Positions 50,468-63,250 of a stretch of 64,000 nucleotides of DNA are shown here, in pieces. Source of the stretch: Oreochromis niloticus (Eukaryota > Chordata > Actinopteri > Cichliformes > Cichlidae); assembly GCF_001858045.2 (NCBI RefSeq), contig NC_031967.2:21904649-21968648 (forward strand). Direction: 5' to 3'. The notes under the pieces are model-generated. The model made no database searches, was not told the DNA's origin, and saw only the letters and a list, made by a program, of their open reading frames with translations. Position 1 is the stretch's first letter. Each line of letters starts with the position of its first letter. Position numbers and translations under genes: made by a program.

Positions 50468-50828
50468 GGCTACGTTCACACTGCAGGCGAAAGCGCATCA
50501 AATCCAAATTTTTTGACCCTATGCGACCCATATCTGATCTTGGTATGACAGTGTGAACGGCACAAATCCGATATTTTCAAATCCGATCTGGGTCACTTTC
50601 GTATGTGGTACTGAATCCGATACATATCCGATGTTTTAGAAAGCGACTGCTGTTTGAACGGTCATGTCGCATTAAATCCGTCTTTTACGTCACTGACACA
50701 AGACAGACGCCAATTATCAGCGCCGGAGATTTGTGCCGTTCACACTGTCATACCATGATCGGATATGAGTCGCATAGCGTCAAAAAAATCGGATTTAATG
50801 CGCTTTCACCTGCAGTGTGAACGTAGCC
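50468..50828. mobile_element. 361-bp TIR element with arms of about 110 bp
   Basis: GGCTACGTTCACACTGCAGG at the left end is mirrored by CCTGCAGTGTGAACGTAGCC at the right end. The symmetry continues inward with AAAGCGCATCAAATCC against GGATTTAATGCGCTTT, and ATGACAGTGTGAACGGCACA against TGTGCCGTTCACACTGTCAT. It is a non-coding foldback-type DNA transposon derivative of a kind common in fish. The target-site duplication is unclear. Confidence 0.9.
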
Positions 50829-52737
50829 TTAGTGAATATTTGCAGACAGGTTGGTGTCGTCCATGCAAACTAGTAAACCGCTAAATCATATGGCGGACAA
50901 CGCCTTTTATGAAATCTCTATAAATTGTTTGGTTTACACTTAAGTCTGTTTAGATTATAATTCTGTAGAATTCTGTAGTATTTTGAACTTGGTTTTTATA
51001 GAGACCTGTAATGCAAATGTGGCCGTCTCTAAAGCACTTTGGGTCAACCTCTGTTTTTTAGTTTTAGAAGAGTATCTGTCCTATCATGCTAGTATCAATC
51101 TGATACCAATACCAGCACTAGTATTAATATTATCGATATTTGGATCGATCCACCCACCTCCACTGATTTTCCCCCTTGTCAAAGCTGGTATAAATAACAA
51201 TTCTTTTGATTTTCATATTTATCATCCCGCAGCGAACGCGATGTCACGTTCTCCGTTTGCGTTTGTTTAATGTGTCACGTACAAAGTAGATCACTCGTGC
51301 GTTACTTAGCAATAAACAAAATTTGAATTTGTGACAGAATTTTCTTCCAGACGTCACTAAATACAGAATGAAGAAATTAGAAAAAGGCCTGGCACAAATC
51401 ACCAGTAGGTAGTGACATAGACATGGCTTGTTTTAAAGTATGAGTCATGCCAAGCTACTCTAGTAGAGCCCAAAACTGAGGACAACGCTGTATATTAGCA
51501 TATACAGGGTCTGCTGAAACCCAAACATTAGTGTGTTAACGTGTGTTACTGATAAAGGAAAGTCTCACCATCAGAATACCTGAAGTGATGAAGTCTTGAC
51601 CAACACAATGGTCAGAAAACATGTCCTGACTTTAGTGTGCATTACTGTTTGCCATCTTTTTCAGGCACTCATCACTTTCCATTCATTCCTGTGCACGACT
51701 GTCATTTATTGCCAATCTGTGCCTATTAAAAAGTACATAAGCAAATAAAGATAATGCAGCACTGATTAAATGAACGATAACCTAATGTGCACTGTGATTG
51801 TTCGCAAAGTTTATATTTAACTTTTACGGCTGAGAAACATAAAGTGGGGAGTGCTCAGAACAGCAGATAAAAACACAACAACAACAATAAAATGTAAAAC
51901 ATTTAAGGATACAAATTGCAACAAGAACATAATAGAATGCAGCTCACTGTCATGCGACCGTAACAATAACTCCATGCACCCAGTTTGTGTTATTGGGGTT
52001 GTTTATTTTATTGTTTAGGATCTTGCTGCGTGTGTCTCTGGATCAAACTCGAGCCAGTCTGAACTCGCTTGCATCTTGTCTTATTGCTTGTCTTGCACGG
52101 TGATGCCCCATTAAACTTAATCACAGCTGACACACTTAATGTTTCTCACCCGGCTCTTTATTTACTCAGATCCCCGAATTCACACTGGGTCACACTGAGA
52201 CAAAAGACAGTGATTTGATCTCTGTGCTAAAAGAAAATTCAAAGTGAGGTACAGAAAATGAGATTCTGTGTGTTGGATTCATTGATTAAAATACAAAAAT
52301 ACAAGGAAAAACAATGAAGCACAGTAACCCCGATCAGCTGAGTTTGTTTTGTTCCTGCAGATACTCGACTGTGGGGGAGAGAGGATGACTTGGACAGATT
52401 AAAAAAAAAGTCAGAGTGAGTTGTTTTTCACATGAGGCAGCATATAGAGTATCCTCTTTTTTCTGTCTGTGCGTGTGTGTGTGTTGCGTGTATTCACTTC
52501 CCCCCTCGGCGAAGGCCCTCCCTGACTGTCAGCACTACCCGGCTGTTTTTATGGAAGTCTGGCTGAATCCAGTTCCCACTGCCTCAAGACACGACCTCAT
52601 CTTACACCCCTTCTCCCACTCCTCCCAGCCTCCCTCCATCTATCGATTGCAACATTTCCCCTTTTTTTTTTGCTTACTATCATCATTCCTTTGATTTTTG
52701 TCATTGTCCTTGGTGTACTGTTGTTTACCACTTAATA
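50829..52737. other. Intergenic DNA, nothing recognised
   Basis: I see no gene, no clear transposon end and no long repeat apart from a short TG run near 52470-52485. Confidence 0.5.
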
Positions 52738-52845
52738 GCTAGGTTTCATTTGACGTAGACGTGACGTCGACGTAAAGCGCAAAATTTGACTGGCGGTCGG
52801 AAGTGAAAAAGATAAGCGCAAAATCACAGACAGACAGTACGCAAA

Positions 52846-53062
52846 ATGCCTATGTCCTGTTGTGTTTACGGATGCTCCAGTAGGTCGACCAGAGAAACCG
52901 ATAAACGGTATTTTAGGGTACCAAAAATAGCCCAACGAAGAGGAGAAAAACGGAAAATTCTAACCGAAAAACGTAGGAAAAAATGGATTTTAAATTTACG
53001 TTTACAGTCGGGAGGAGCAGAGTCTGCCAATGCCCGTGTCTGCAGCGACCACTTCGTCAGAG
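52846..53062 (+). pseudogene. First exon of a THAP-domain protein (transposon-derived)
   Basis: ATG at 52846 opens MPMSCCVYGCSS, the start of a THAP C2CH zinc finger. The expected pieces follow: RYFRVPK, a basic stretch, KKWILN with the conserved Trp, and ARVCSDHF carrying the last Cys and His. A donor (AGAG then GTAATG) ends the exon in phase 1 after VRG, before the AVPTIF box that a next exon would supply. No such exon follows in the window. THAP fingers bind DNA in P-element-like and ISL2EU transposases. Here the exon is stranded inside a deleted element. A host THAP gene cannot be excluded without transcripts. Confidence 0.75.
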
Positions 53063-53203
53063 GTAATGTTATGTTTGCAAACGAACTTATTAGCATTAGG
53101 TTGTCGTTAAATTCTCGTTTACTTAGTGCTTTTAAGTTAGTAGTCTAATATTGACTTGATTGGGACTATAGGCTGCCCAAGTGCTTTGGATGACGAAGAG
53201 TGA

Positions 53204-53740
53204 ATGAGCTGCAATCACTTCTCCATCCTCCTTTGCAATTACCCAAGTCTTCAGAGGTGTCTCGTTAGACCTCTGGGAATGGTTTACCTTGAAACAAACA
53301 ACTGTCACTCTAACGAAGTCCTAAGGATGTGGCATGTTTGTTGACGTTAAAGCCGCTACCGCTAACTGTTAGCGTGTTTAAGATAAAGCAATATAAGAAC
53401 AAACACTCACCCTTGCAAACACCAAACTGTATCCATCACGGAGACGTTTTGTTCCAAGGTTGTGGACCCACCCGCTGACAAAAAAATTGTACGCCTCCAG
53501 ACTCTTGAAAGCTTTCATTTGCTGCCTAGTGTAGTAAGAAGTCTGGAGGACCAAGTAGTTGGTGATATCCACAGCCTCGATAGTAGGCAAATCCTTTACT
53601 TCTGTGGTGTATTCGGACATTTTCAAAGAATACGGATCACGTCCGATATATTTTTTAACTATCTGTTTATATCTCTCCCGAGAAACGGGGTCTAAAGTTG
53701 CACAATAGCTGCTCTCCTGACTCTCCACAGTGTCCTCCAT
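53204..53740 (-). pseudogene. First two exons of a YqaJ/SWIM-type transposon protein
   Basis: Exon 1 is 53411-53740, starting ATG at 53740 (MEDTVESQESSYCATLDP), with RYKQIVKKYIGRDPY and FKSLEAYNFFVSGWVHNL typical of fish YqaJ-associated proteins. It ends in frame at a GG/GTGAGT donor. Exon 2 is 53204-53287, after acceptor TTTCAAG, and gives VNHSQRSNETPLKTWVIAKE and then DGEVIAAH. In relatives this block leads into the Cys-x-Cys of a SWIM zinc finger and then the YqaJ nuclease. Here homology stops at that point, which marks the deletion breakpoint near 53204. The catalytic part is lost. Confidence 0.75.
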
Positions 53741-56700
53741 GTTTACTTCCGCCCTCCACTCAAAAATCGCGCTGCCTCCGCACGTCATCAGAACCACGTG
53801 ACCGCAACCCAACTATTCCACATCGTTTTTTTTTCCTGTCAACACCCCCCCCCCCCGCCCCGCCCCACTGTTTACGCTCCTCTCCTGTGTCTTGATCTCT
53901 TCTGCTTCTCCTGTCACCAGCTTTTCTTTTTTCTTTTCTCTTGTTTGTCCAAAGAAACAAGTTGAAAACAAAAAAATCATTAACCAAAGAGCACAGAGTG
54001 TACTCGTATATTCAGGCAGGCAGAGGGCACATGGACAGAAAAGCACAACTAATCTAAAATTGAATTAAACAGAAACAAAAACATTGTTTTTAAAATTTGA
54101 TTTAAGAGCAAAGAGGGCCTGAACAGGTTTGAGCATAAAAATACTAATAAAGGGAAATCATGGATCATTTATCTGGTTGAAACAGGTTACAAACAGTGTT
54201 GAAAATATGACCACAGACTTTTATGATTAGGATGATGTGGGCTGCTCTCGTTTGTGTTTGTGATCTTCTTGTTCCTCCAGTTTAGCTCCTTGAGCCGAGC
54301 CACACTGCTTTCTAGTGAAGTGAAACAGCGTTACACAATGAAAACTGACCACTGTGTGTGCTTCTCACACTGATTATGGGGATCTTTTTACAGTCTTCTT
54401 CCCCTTTGTGTGGAACTTTGATGCCCCTCCTCTTTATGCTCGATGAAAGGTTTTAACCAATCAGCCGTCTACTCATGCACAGCATCATCGCTGTTGTTTG
54501 AGGGATGACAAATCTACTTTTTTATCTCCATATTTTTCACCGTACATAACAAAGTAGCTACACAAATGTAAATTTTACTCAGTTACTCGTGATGTGAGCT
54601 TGCCCAGAGAACAGGCAGTATAAGCCAGCTTAACAAAACACAAAACACACCAACACAAAGCTAAGTGTCAATTCCTACAAAAATGCTAACATTGAAGCAC
54701 ATGTTCATTCTCAGTCTTGGAAGCTTGCTTGACTTCTGTTTGTATTTGATATATTAGTTACATTGATGGTACATAAATCAGTTTCACAGACCTCATTTGG
54801 ACATGTTAATGGACAGTAAACACTTAAGTAATTAATAAGCTTAAAAATGGTTCTTCTTCCATTCAGATGGTCCAGGACCCTGATATTGCACTACTGGCCC
54901 ACTGGATTGGAGTTAAACACTGACTGAAGCAGGACCACAATGACTGTGTTTATCCTGATGTGATGCATAGTTACGGCTTAAGTGAAAAAAGACCTGTGGA
55001 GACAAAAAAGGTCATTCCAGTGAAAATTGGATAGAGATGAAGTGCGTATTTTTAGAGCTAGTGCAAAGTTGTGTTCATGTTAGGATTAAGAGTCATCACG
55101 GTTAAGATCAGAGGAAGTCTTCAGGATTTCAATGATGGAAGCAGGACTGTGTGTATGTACAATCATGTGTGTGTTCGCTATATGATCCACCACTCTCGTG
55201 AAGCTGTAGAATCTAACACCTTTCTTCTTTGTGGATCTTTCCCACGATGACTCTCTGCCGGCTTCTCTCTGCTCTGCTGTGTGCATTCATCATCCTTTAG
55301 GATGGGAGGATTAGTAAAGTGGGCTCAAAGAGGATCACGCAGAACACAAACAATTACAACCCATTACAAGCCCCCGCATCATTTAGCAAAAGAAATATGT
55401 CAAAAGACCAGTGAAGATCTTCAGTCGATGAACTCAAACCAGACTTTTCCTTTGGCCGACGGTGCTCTCTCAGCGTGGTTCAGTCTTAGTTTTCAGTGGA
55501 TTAGGATTGAAATGTAGTACATCTATTGTATGTGAGCGTTTGTTTTCCTAAACTTGGTCTCATCAGGAGTCATTTTTGGTTTTTACTAATTGGATCAGGC
55601 AAAATGCAGTTTTATTACCTTTTTATTCATTTATTTTACCTCCATTCCTGCTCATTTAGCAAGATGAGATTCTTACGGGAGGAGGGACCACAGCCATCTG
55701 GGAAATGTGGAACTGAAAGGGATGCAAACCTCAACAAGAACACAATGCACTTATATTCATAGAGGATGTGTAACCGCCGATTGCATTAAATGTACTAAAC
55801 TCTCGTTTCGATTGTGTTCACATCTGCATGTGGACAGATGCAAAGCAGCTGCAGGGACGCAAAATGCCCCAAAAAGATTCAAAGTAAAAATGAAGATGCA
55901 AATCTAAGCAGCACAAAGAGACGCAGACATCGTCTGTATTGTTGGAGTCATTTTGTTCTCTGCTAGTCTTTGCTCGCTTACCATCGCCCAGCAGTTAAAG
56001 TCAAAGCTGCAGAAGTTTCATTAGACAAAGTCACGTGCAGCTGGCTTCAGAGACTGTGCAACAATTAGCACTCAGAGCATGTTTGAATCTCTGCTGCGCC
56101 TGATGTGAATGTGATTATCAGGCCGTTCACAGGTTTTTAAATTAGGTTTGCTGAAACAACAACACCTACTGATTGGTCACACAATTCATTTTCAGTGACA
56201 AAACAGGACATGATGGACAAATAACTTAATGACAGCTGACAGCAAGCGTGATCATATTATATTATTTATTCTGGAGGATTAACTAGAGGTTAATTATAAA
56301 CTGAAATAAATGTCTGTGTGAGTCCTTGGGGTCGATCCTCTGCCTCAAGGATGATGTTTCCTTGCAGGCTGGTTGGACTTTAAATTATTTATGTCGTGTG
56401 TGAGTGCAGTCTGAGCTATAAATAGCTTCAGCTAAACATAAAGCCATTCGTTTTACCACAGCCATCTTACACACACAGTTGTTTTTTACCCACAAATACA
56501 CACGTTCATTCACATCTACACTGTCATGCGAGATGCCGTGTTATGTGAGTTATCATGCAGACATATTTGATCTTCTGGATGTCCGTGCAAGACTCACACA
56601 ATCTGCAGTCTGCTCCAGTGTCAAGCTTGCTGTTCAGCATCTGTATGAGCATGGTTACACAGGCATTACCAGCCTATAGGAGCTCGCTCCACTTTGTTCA

Positions 56701-57044
56701 TTAATAGATTTTCCAAAGGACGTGAACTTTGCAAAGATTTGGAAAAAAATGGTAAAGGTCAGAGTACATATGCAGTATAAGGTTTTCTTCCATCAATGAT
56801 TGGCTGAATCATGAGTCACACGAAAGGAGAGAATACACTGAAGGCTGCAAGTCACTCACTAGAAGTGACTGAATAAATTGAAGAAAAATACATCATAAAT
56901 GGGTTTAAAGATGAAAATTTTGAATAATGGATGTTTTGCTCTTAATGTGACAGAGTTTCTGTTGTGTAGGGCTGAAAGACTTCACCAGTCAGTCCCTCAA
57001 CATTCACCCCTCGTTGGACATCGTGGAAGAAGGGTGTGCATCTT

Positions 57045-57195
57045 ATAGTTGTTCAACAAGTCTGTGCTGTTCCACCTGCTTCTGATGTTATCAGTCCATT
57101 TAACACGTGTTATCAGCAGAAATCAGCCAAAGTGGGTGGCTGTTCTCTGTCAAGATGATGCCACGCTGCTTCAGTAATGTTGAGGCCGTGTTTCA
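57045..57195 (-). mobile_element. Tc1-like transposon scrap
   Basis: TGTTCTCTGTCAAGATGATG followed by CCACGCTGCTTCAGTAATGT nearly matches the TGTTCTCTGTCAAGACGATC and CATGCTGCTTCAATAACATC stretch of the Tc1-like copy at 4955-5475. Both read the same way, opposite to the transposase strand. Only a short piece can be aligned. Confidence 0.6.
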
Positions 57196-60100
57196 TTCCA
57201 GTACGGAAGTAATGTTTATTTAGTCTGACTGTTTAAGGAAGAAGTTTCACAAAGTGCTTCACAGCACAGAATAAGATGCAGCAATTAAAACTGTACCTAA
57301 ATGAATCCAAATAGAGTGAGATCGCTGACAAAGGCAGTGTTGGTCAAAATGGTGATAATGAATGAAAACTGTGTACTGATCGAACACACATGTAGTGCCA
57401 GCAGGGGAACTTTGACCCACTTGTGTACAATATTAAACATTTCCCTGCACAGGCAGCAGGAGACTAAATACTATATTGATAATATGACTTGGCTGAATAT
57501 GCAGTATATCTATATGCCAACATACAATTACTGCATACGCTGTAATCTTCATTTACAGTTTTCGTTTTCATTTACTGTGTATTTTAGTAATGCCATGCAC
57601 GCTGCTAGCTTTGCAGGAAGTGAAGGCCACAGCCTACCCACATGCCAACATTTGTGTCCTACAAAGTGTGGTGACAGCTGCTCAGTTGGTTTTAAAACTA
57701 CAAACCAAAGTATTGCATCAGCAGACATGAATTTGTCATGTGCACAAAATCTTACTTCCTTCTTCCCCACACATTCTCTCAGCGATATGCACACAACCAC
57801 AAACGTGCAAAAATACTCACATCTCAGTTGTACTAACAGCAGCAACAACTGAAACTTGAAAGAGATTTCATTTATATTATAGTACTGAGGACATATTCTC
57901 TTAACACTTAATTAGATACACTGTGTAAGTACCTGTAACCTCAGTTTTCTATTCTTAGCTATATTCTAAGTGTGGTCTTCTGCTGCTGTGGCCCATCTGC
58001 TTCAGGGTTTGACTTGTTATATCTTCACAGATGCTCTTCTGCAGACCTTGGCTGTAATGAGTGGTTATTTGAATAACTATTTTTTCCTATCAGCTAAAAC
58101 AGCCATTTCCATCTGACCCAGTAGTGTTTCCTGGGAATGAATAATAGTGGGGCAGACATTGGCTCAGATGCCGAATTGCTAACCACACCCATATTTATTC
58201 TCATGTTGTTGGGCAGCTGCATTTAGAAACCTCAATAATATTCCACATATTACTACAATATGAATCCGTCTGCAACCAGCAACAGACATGTTTACCCTAT
58301 ATGGTGCTAGAGATGAATGGCACAAGTGAATGAAAGTGTCTTACCCAATGCACAACACCAACTACTGAGTTATGATATGAAGAATAATATGAAGAATGAA
58401 ACTAAGATAAACAAGGCACTTTTTTTTAGCAGTTTATTCAGTCTTGACTATTGGACACATGCACTGCATGTGATAAGGTCACGTAGCGTCTCAGAATGAA
58501 TAAGTTGCCCTAACTTAGTTATCTTAAGTAAGCTTTACTTAGTTTTTCTGAGGCAACGAGTTTGCATAGTTTTTTTAAGTTCTGGGAACTAATTAGATTT
58601 TACAGCGTCGTGTCTGTAGCAGACTAATGTGGGAGCTAGCACCAGCAGTAGTTACATGGGGCAGCCTTAATCCTGTTACTGCTGCTTGCATTTCCAATAT
58701 TTGAATGACAGGGCAACATAATGTATATAAGGACACATGTGGTCTTCCTCTTTTTCACACATTCTCTGTAAACCCTGGAGACCAGTCCGTCTGGCACCAA
58801 CAGCTACACCACATTCACTTAAATCATCTTCCTTTCTCATTTTGATCCTTATTTTGAACTTCAGCCGGTCATACTGAGTCATGCAGACTGAGTTCCTGCT
58901 ATTGGGTGTACTGATTAGATATTTGCATCAATGAGCAGGTTAGCATAAAGTGCCCAGTGAATATAGAAGTGCTAAATAGTTATTACTTTTTGCTTAATAA
59001 AGCCTCCTATTGCACATCATTAGTACAACAATAAGCTTTTATTTATTTTTTTGTTGCATTTTCTGAATAAAATGTTCTCTATATGTATTAAATGTATCAA
59101 AACAAATCATTTCTGACACGATGCTGATGAAACTTGTCAACAAAAAACATCAATGACAGCAGGGAAAACGCACAGTGGAAAGTAACACTGTGCATTGCTT
59201 AAGTACTTAATGCATCTGTACCCAGTACCAAACTGGGTACAGGTGCCTGTATCTTGTTCATCGCGTACTCCCCCTAGCGGTCTCATTGTGTCAGCACATC
59301 CTTGGTAATGTACTGATGTGCAGCCGCCGGCAGGGGGGTTGTAGCACAAGTCTGTAGCAGCCTGAACAACTCTTTTCTGTATTTGAGAGCAGCGAAAGCA
59401 GCAGGCGGTTAACAGGTTAGTGAAGTTGTATTTTTGTTTGTGTACAGATCCATAGTGACTGGGATGAAAGCATAAAACCCCCGCGGTTTCTCATGAAAAC
59501 ATTTTTGTTGCCGCCGCCGCCAGTTGAACCATCTTTGTAGGGTTTACATCACCAACTGTTGCTAATTAGCTAATTAAGACTATAAAGCTCCACAAAGAGT
59601 GAAAGCCTCGGTGTTGCTGGTCTGTGGTGGCTCCTTCTGGTTGTTGTAAGCGCTCTGTAACTCTTTCAAATGATGACAATAGACTGGAATAGAAAAAGAA
59701 AGCGTTTAAGTTTCATGCACAAAGGCAGTTTTAGGTTTTATGTTAGATGGCAGGCTAGCGAAGCTAAAAGCTCATTAGCTGACAGAAAACAAAACAACTG
59801 TATTTGTTGCATTTTGCTCCACCTGATTGAAGCATTGGCACTTTGAACACACAAATCTGTTTGACAAAGCAGTGGCCAAAGTCCAAATCCAGAGAGCTGC
59901 AAAGATTCAATACATGCTGAGGACAAATCAATACAAAATCCTTTTTAGAGAAAAAACTTAAAGATATTTAATAACTAATGAATGCGTCACAATGTTCAGG
60001 TGACAGCGTGTCTGAGTCCAAAGATTAAAGATATTTAATTTATACTCATGTAAGACAAAGAAGCTGTTTTTTGTGTGTTATAACTGTCATAAATGATCAA

Positions 60101-61386
60101 CTTCGTTAGGCTTAAGGAAGGAAACATTGCTGCATAAACCTTAAATGTCCACATTTACTGTAAATCATTAGATGTGGGAAGGGTTCTTAGATCAAGATGA
60201 GCATTGCAGGAATGTTTAGGAGAGGCCGTACTTGTGCTGAGATTTGTGTTTTATCCTAAAGGCGAGAAATGCAGGGAAATATGAGGAATGTGTTGTCACC
60301 TGTAGCTACTGTATCTGAAGCTTATGCTTGCTGACAGGAGGGTCAGACACATGAAGGAACAGGTGAGAGGGGTTTTTTTTGTAAGAGTATCTTAAAGAAA
60401 AACAGACAACTTCCTCTGCTGTGCAACATGTTTTATTCTTTAAAGACTCTGAATTATGATTAAGTATTTTAGCTGCTGTCCAGGTGGAGTATATTTGTAT
60501 GAGACCACAAGACGGGTTCAGTGTAGTCAAGCACCAGTCACAGGAAAACTATGCTGTGTGACATGCCTCTGGGCCTCCACGCACACTTGCTGTCAGTCTG
60601 TGTGCACGTATCCTGCGTTCACGTGCTTGCTGCAGATCCTCAGAAAGTTCTAATTTTTGTTTTTGAGAGTCCGCGTCTAAAAAAAGGCCTCAAATTGATG
60701 GCAATTTCAGAAAGGCGAACATTAAATTTGATCTGTGGCAGACTTGATGAGCATTTGTCTGCTTATTTATTCTCCCTTTTTTAGATTTGTTTAATTTTCC
60801 ATCCCACAACAATGGCAAATCCCACTACATTTTTAAAAATAGTTAAGGTATTTGCACAACTTGTGTGGCTGTGCGCCACATTTAAAACCCAGTAAAAGAA
60901 GAAAACCAAGGGGATCAAATATAAGAAAGCGTCAGTGTCACAAAAGTCTGTCGGAGTCCTTCACATATTTTGCCTAAATATTCAGTGTGATCAGCAGACA
61001 CATTCACAAACTTCCTCTCCATCCACCACCACCCCCCTGTATCCTATGGGACCAGCACAGAATTCTGGTGAGGGGTCTCCAGAGCCAAAAAGCAGGAAGT
61101 CACAGCTGTGCTCATCCCCCTTTCGGCATGTGTGAGACCGCGAGTGTATGTTTTTATGTCTCTTGTCTGCATCAGTGTGTGTGTGTGTTTGTGTCTGCGT
61201 TGCTCTGTCAGACAGTTTATCTGGCCAGTTGGACTTTCTATTCCCACTGCTTTACTGGAGAGGTTTCCAGCACTGTTAAATGGGGGAGCGAGAGGGAGTG
61301 AAACCTTGGCTTATAGAGCCTAATAAACACTGTGTGTCATTGTGGCTAATGCTGCAAAGCTGAGTGCAGTGGACTGGTTTGTGGAA

Positions 61387-61411
61387 ACACACACACACAC
61401 ACACACACACC
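61387..61411 (+). repeat. CA dinucleotide microsatellite
   Basis: About 12 uninterrupted CA units. Confidence 0.95.
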
Positions 61412-61862
61412 CTCTGTAGACTTGTTTTTATTGTTTCTGCCTCCTCCACTTATTTTGTTACTTTTTCTGTCTTATTGCTCTCTACTGTATACATGTATTT
61501 ATCTATTTTTTTTTTAATCTTTGTGCATATTTTACAGACAAAAGTAGCCTGAGGCTGGACCTCAGTTCATTATAAAATTAATCAGAAAAATCCCGATATC
61601 TTCTGGTTTTAGTCTTTGTGGACTACAAAAGTGGAAACTTCAAATTCTGGGATGTTGCGATGGAGAGTACAGTGTTAATAGGTTTAAAACACAATAGAAG
61701 AAATGCATAAATGATCAAAAAGTTTTTAAAAAGTTTTGAAAAAGCTAGCAAAAGTTAACTGTTGAAACTGTTAGATAAAAGCATAAATAAGCTGTGTAAA
61801 TTGTTAGCTAAAAAAGCAGGAACTCCAGCAACACTTGAGAAACGAAGAACAGGTTTAATAAT

Positions 61863-61901
61863 TGACCAACGCGTTTCGGCTTGTGGCCTTCATCAGGGTC
61901 A
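61863..61901 (-). ncRNA. Candidate hammerhead-ribozyme-like motif
   Basis: On the minus strand TGACC (61901-61897) is followed by the core CTGATGA (61896-61890). Next come an extra A, a GGC/GCC stem with loop CACAA, the core GAAA (61877-61874), CGCGTT and GGTCA (61867-61863). TGACC and GGTCA pair perfectly as stem I, and the order matches type-I hammerheads with a very short stem III, as described for Penelope-like retroelements. The extra A between CTGATGA and stem II departs from the canonical core, so activity is doubtful. Cleavage would fall after T at 61868. Confidence 0.4.
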
Positions 61902-62749
61902 CCTTGGAAGCAGGTGAAGTTGTGGCAGGATTTTTTGCTGTAAATTGTTAGCTAAACATAGTTGATAAATAGATGAAATACAGTAGCTAGCTAAAATAGT
62001 GGATAAACTGTTGGAAATCATCAGCTAAATAAGTTTCTAGCTGTTGAAATTGTTAGCTGAAATTACAAAGTCCTTCTAAGAGCAAACCTTATCATTCAGC
62101 GACCTGGAAATGCACATGGGGCAGTTCGGGCAGTTATTTTGAAGAATTATTAAAATGAACTGGTGCTCACAGGGGTGTAAAAAAAAAAACCTGCATTAGT
62201 GGTATCAGCAATAACAGACAAAAACACCCTTCAACCACGTTGCATAGTTTGTCCACCAGAGGGAGCTCTGCAACTTCCCTGGTGGTTGTGTTTAGAACAC
62301 CGCAAATAAAACTGTACCGAGCAGAGTTGAACGAATAAACAGCTACATGTAACAAACGTTGATGTTTGATAGAAGAAATAATATTGGCCAATTTATCGAA
62401 ATATCAGATTTTTAAGTTACAAGATATTGGTATCCATATCTGTCTTGAAAATCATGTGTCGTCCTGTGTCAATCACCGGTCAAATCTAATAACAATGCTT
62501 AAGATTGCTGACTTTTTGCTGCAAAATAAGGTTCTAAAACCTGGAAGTTATATTCATACCATTGTCTTTGCCTTTTTTTGTTTGTTTGGGGATTATCCCT
62601 CCCCTTCTTATAGTGTTCGTTTCCCAGACATTGATTAATCCTAGTCTTAGACGAAAAACCCATCTCAATGATGATCTTCTCTCAGTCTAGACTTCGTCAA
62701 CATACAGAATAAACCTTCTTTCAGCTGCTTCTTTATTTGCATGGGTTCC

Positions 62750-63250
62750 CCAACAGTGGATCTGGTCATCTTGACTATTGTAACGGTCTTTATTCAGGTG
62801 TCAGTCTGTCGCTGCTCAGCCGAATGCAGCTGGTCCAAAGCGCTGCGGCACAGCTATTAACTGGCACACACATGCCAGCCCACATATCCCCCATAGTAGC
62901 TTCCCTACACTGACTTTTATTTGTTTTTTAAAGCATCGCATGGGTCGGCGCCTTCTTACCTCTCTGATCTTTTAAGTTTGCACACTCCCTCTAGATCAGT
63001 GAGGTCTGCTGAGCAAATGCTCCTAGCTCCCGAGCTCCAGTGAAAAGACAGAGGATATCGGGACTTTGCAGTAACTGGTCTGATGTTGCCCCTTCATGTC
63101 AGGACCTGTCCATTATTAGACACTTTAAAAACCCATTGAAACCCACTTTTATTCTTTGGTTTTTAAATCCGAATGAGTTCAGTGCAGTTTGATTTGTGCT
63201 CAGATTTTCTCACTTTGTGTTTCCTTTCTTAAACGTTGTCATTTTGTCCT
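62750..63250 (+). mobile_element. L2-type LINE 3' fragment
   Basis: The plus-strand frame from 62774 reads LDYCNGLYSGVSLSLLSRMQ, then LVQSAAAQLLTGT and HISPIVASLH, followed by a stop. This is the C-terminal thumb-side block found after the reverse transcriptase in L2/CR1 elements. Further broken pieces (KHRMGRRLLTSLI-like and CALPLDQ/RSAEQML-like) follow to about 63150. It is truncated and inactive. Confidence 0.8.

Larger units (their letters stand above)
52738..53813. mobile_element. Internally deleted ISL2EU (IS4EU)-type transposon
   Basis: The outer ends GCTAGGTTTCATTTGACG and, reverse-complemented, GTTGGGTTGCGGTCACG are similar and both are bordered by TA (52736-52737 and 53814-53815). 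Between them a THAP exon reads rightward and two exons of a YqaJ/SWIM-type protein read leftward. From established knowledge, ISL2EU elements encode a THAP-domain DDE transposase and a YqaJ-like nuclease. All middle exons of both genes are missing, so I infer a single internal deletion that left both gene starts. The TIR match is imperfect. Confidence 0.7.
53816..62740. other. Gene-poor intergenic DNA with scattered repeats
   Basis: No host gene is supported over about 9 kb. It includes a 12-base C run (53845-53856), a Tc1-like scrap (57045-57195), microsatellites and a hammerhead-like motif (61863-61901). The 183-aa frame at 57301-57852 shows no domain, and its other strand is also open, which argues against coding. 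Confidence 0.6.

Noticed and set aside
57301..57852. 183-aa open frame, plus strand
   Set aside because: No recognisable family, composition like surrounding DNA, and an open frame also exists on the other strand.
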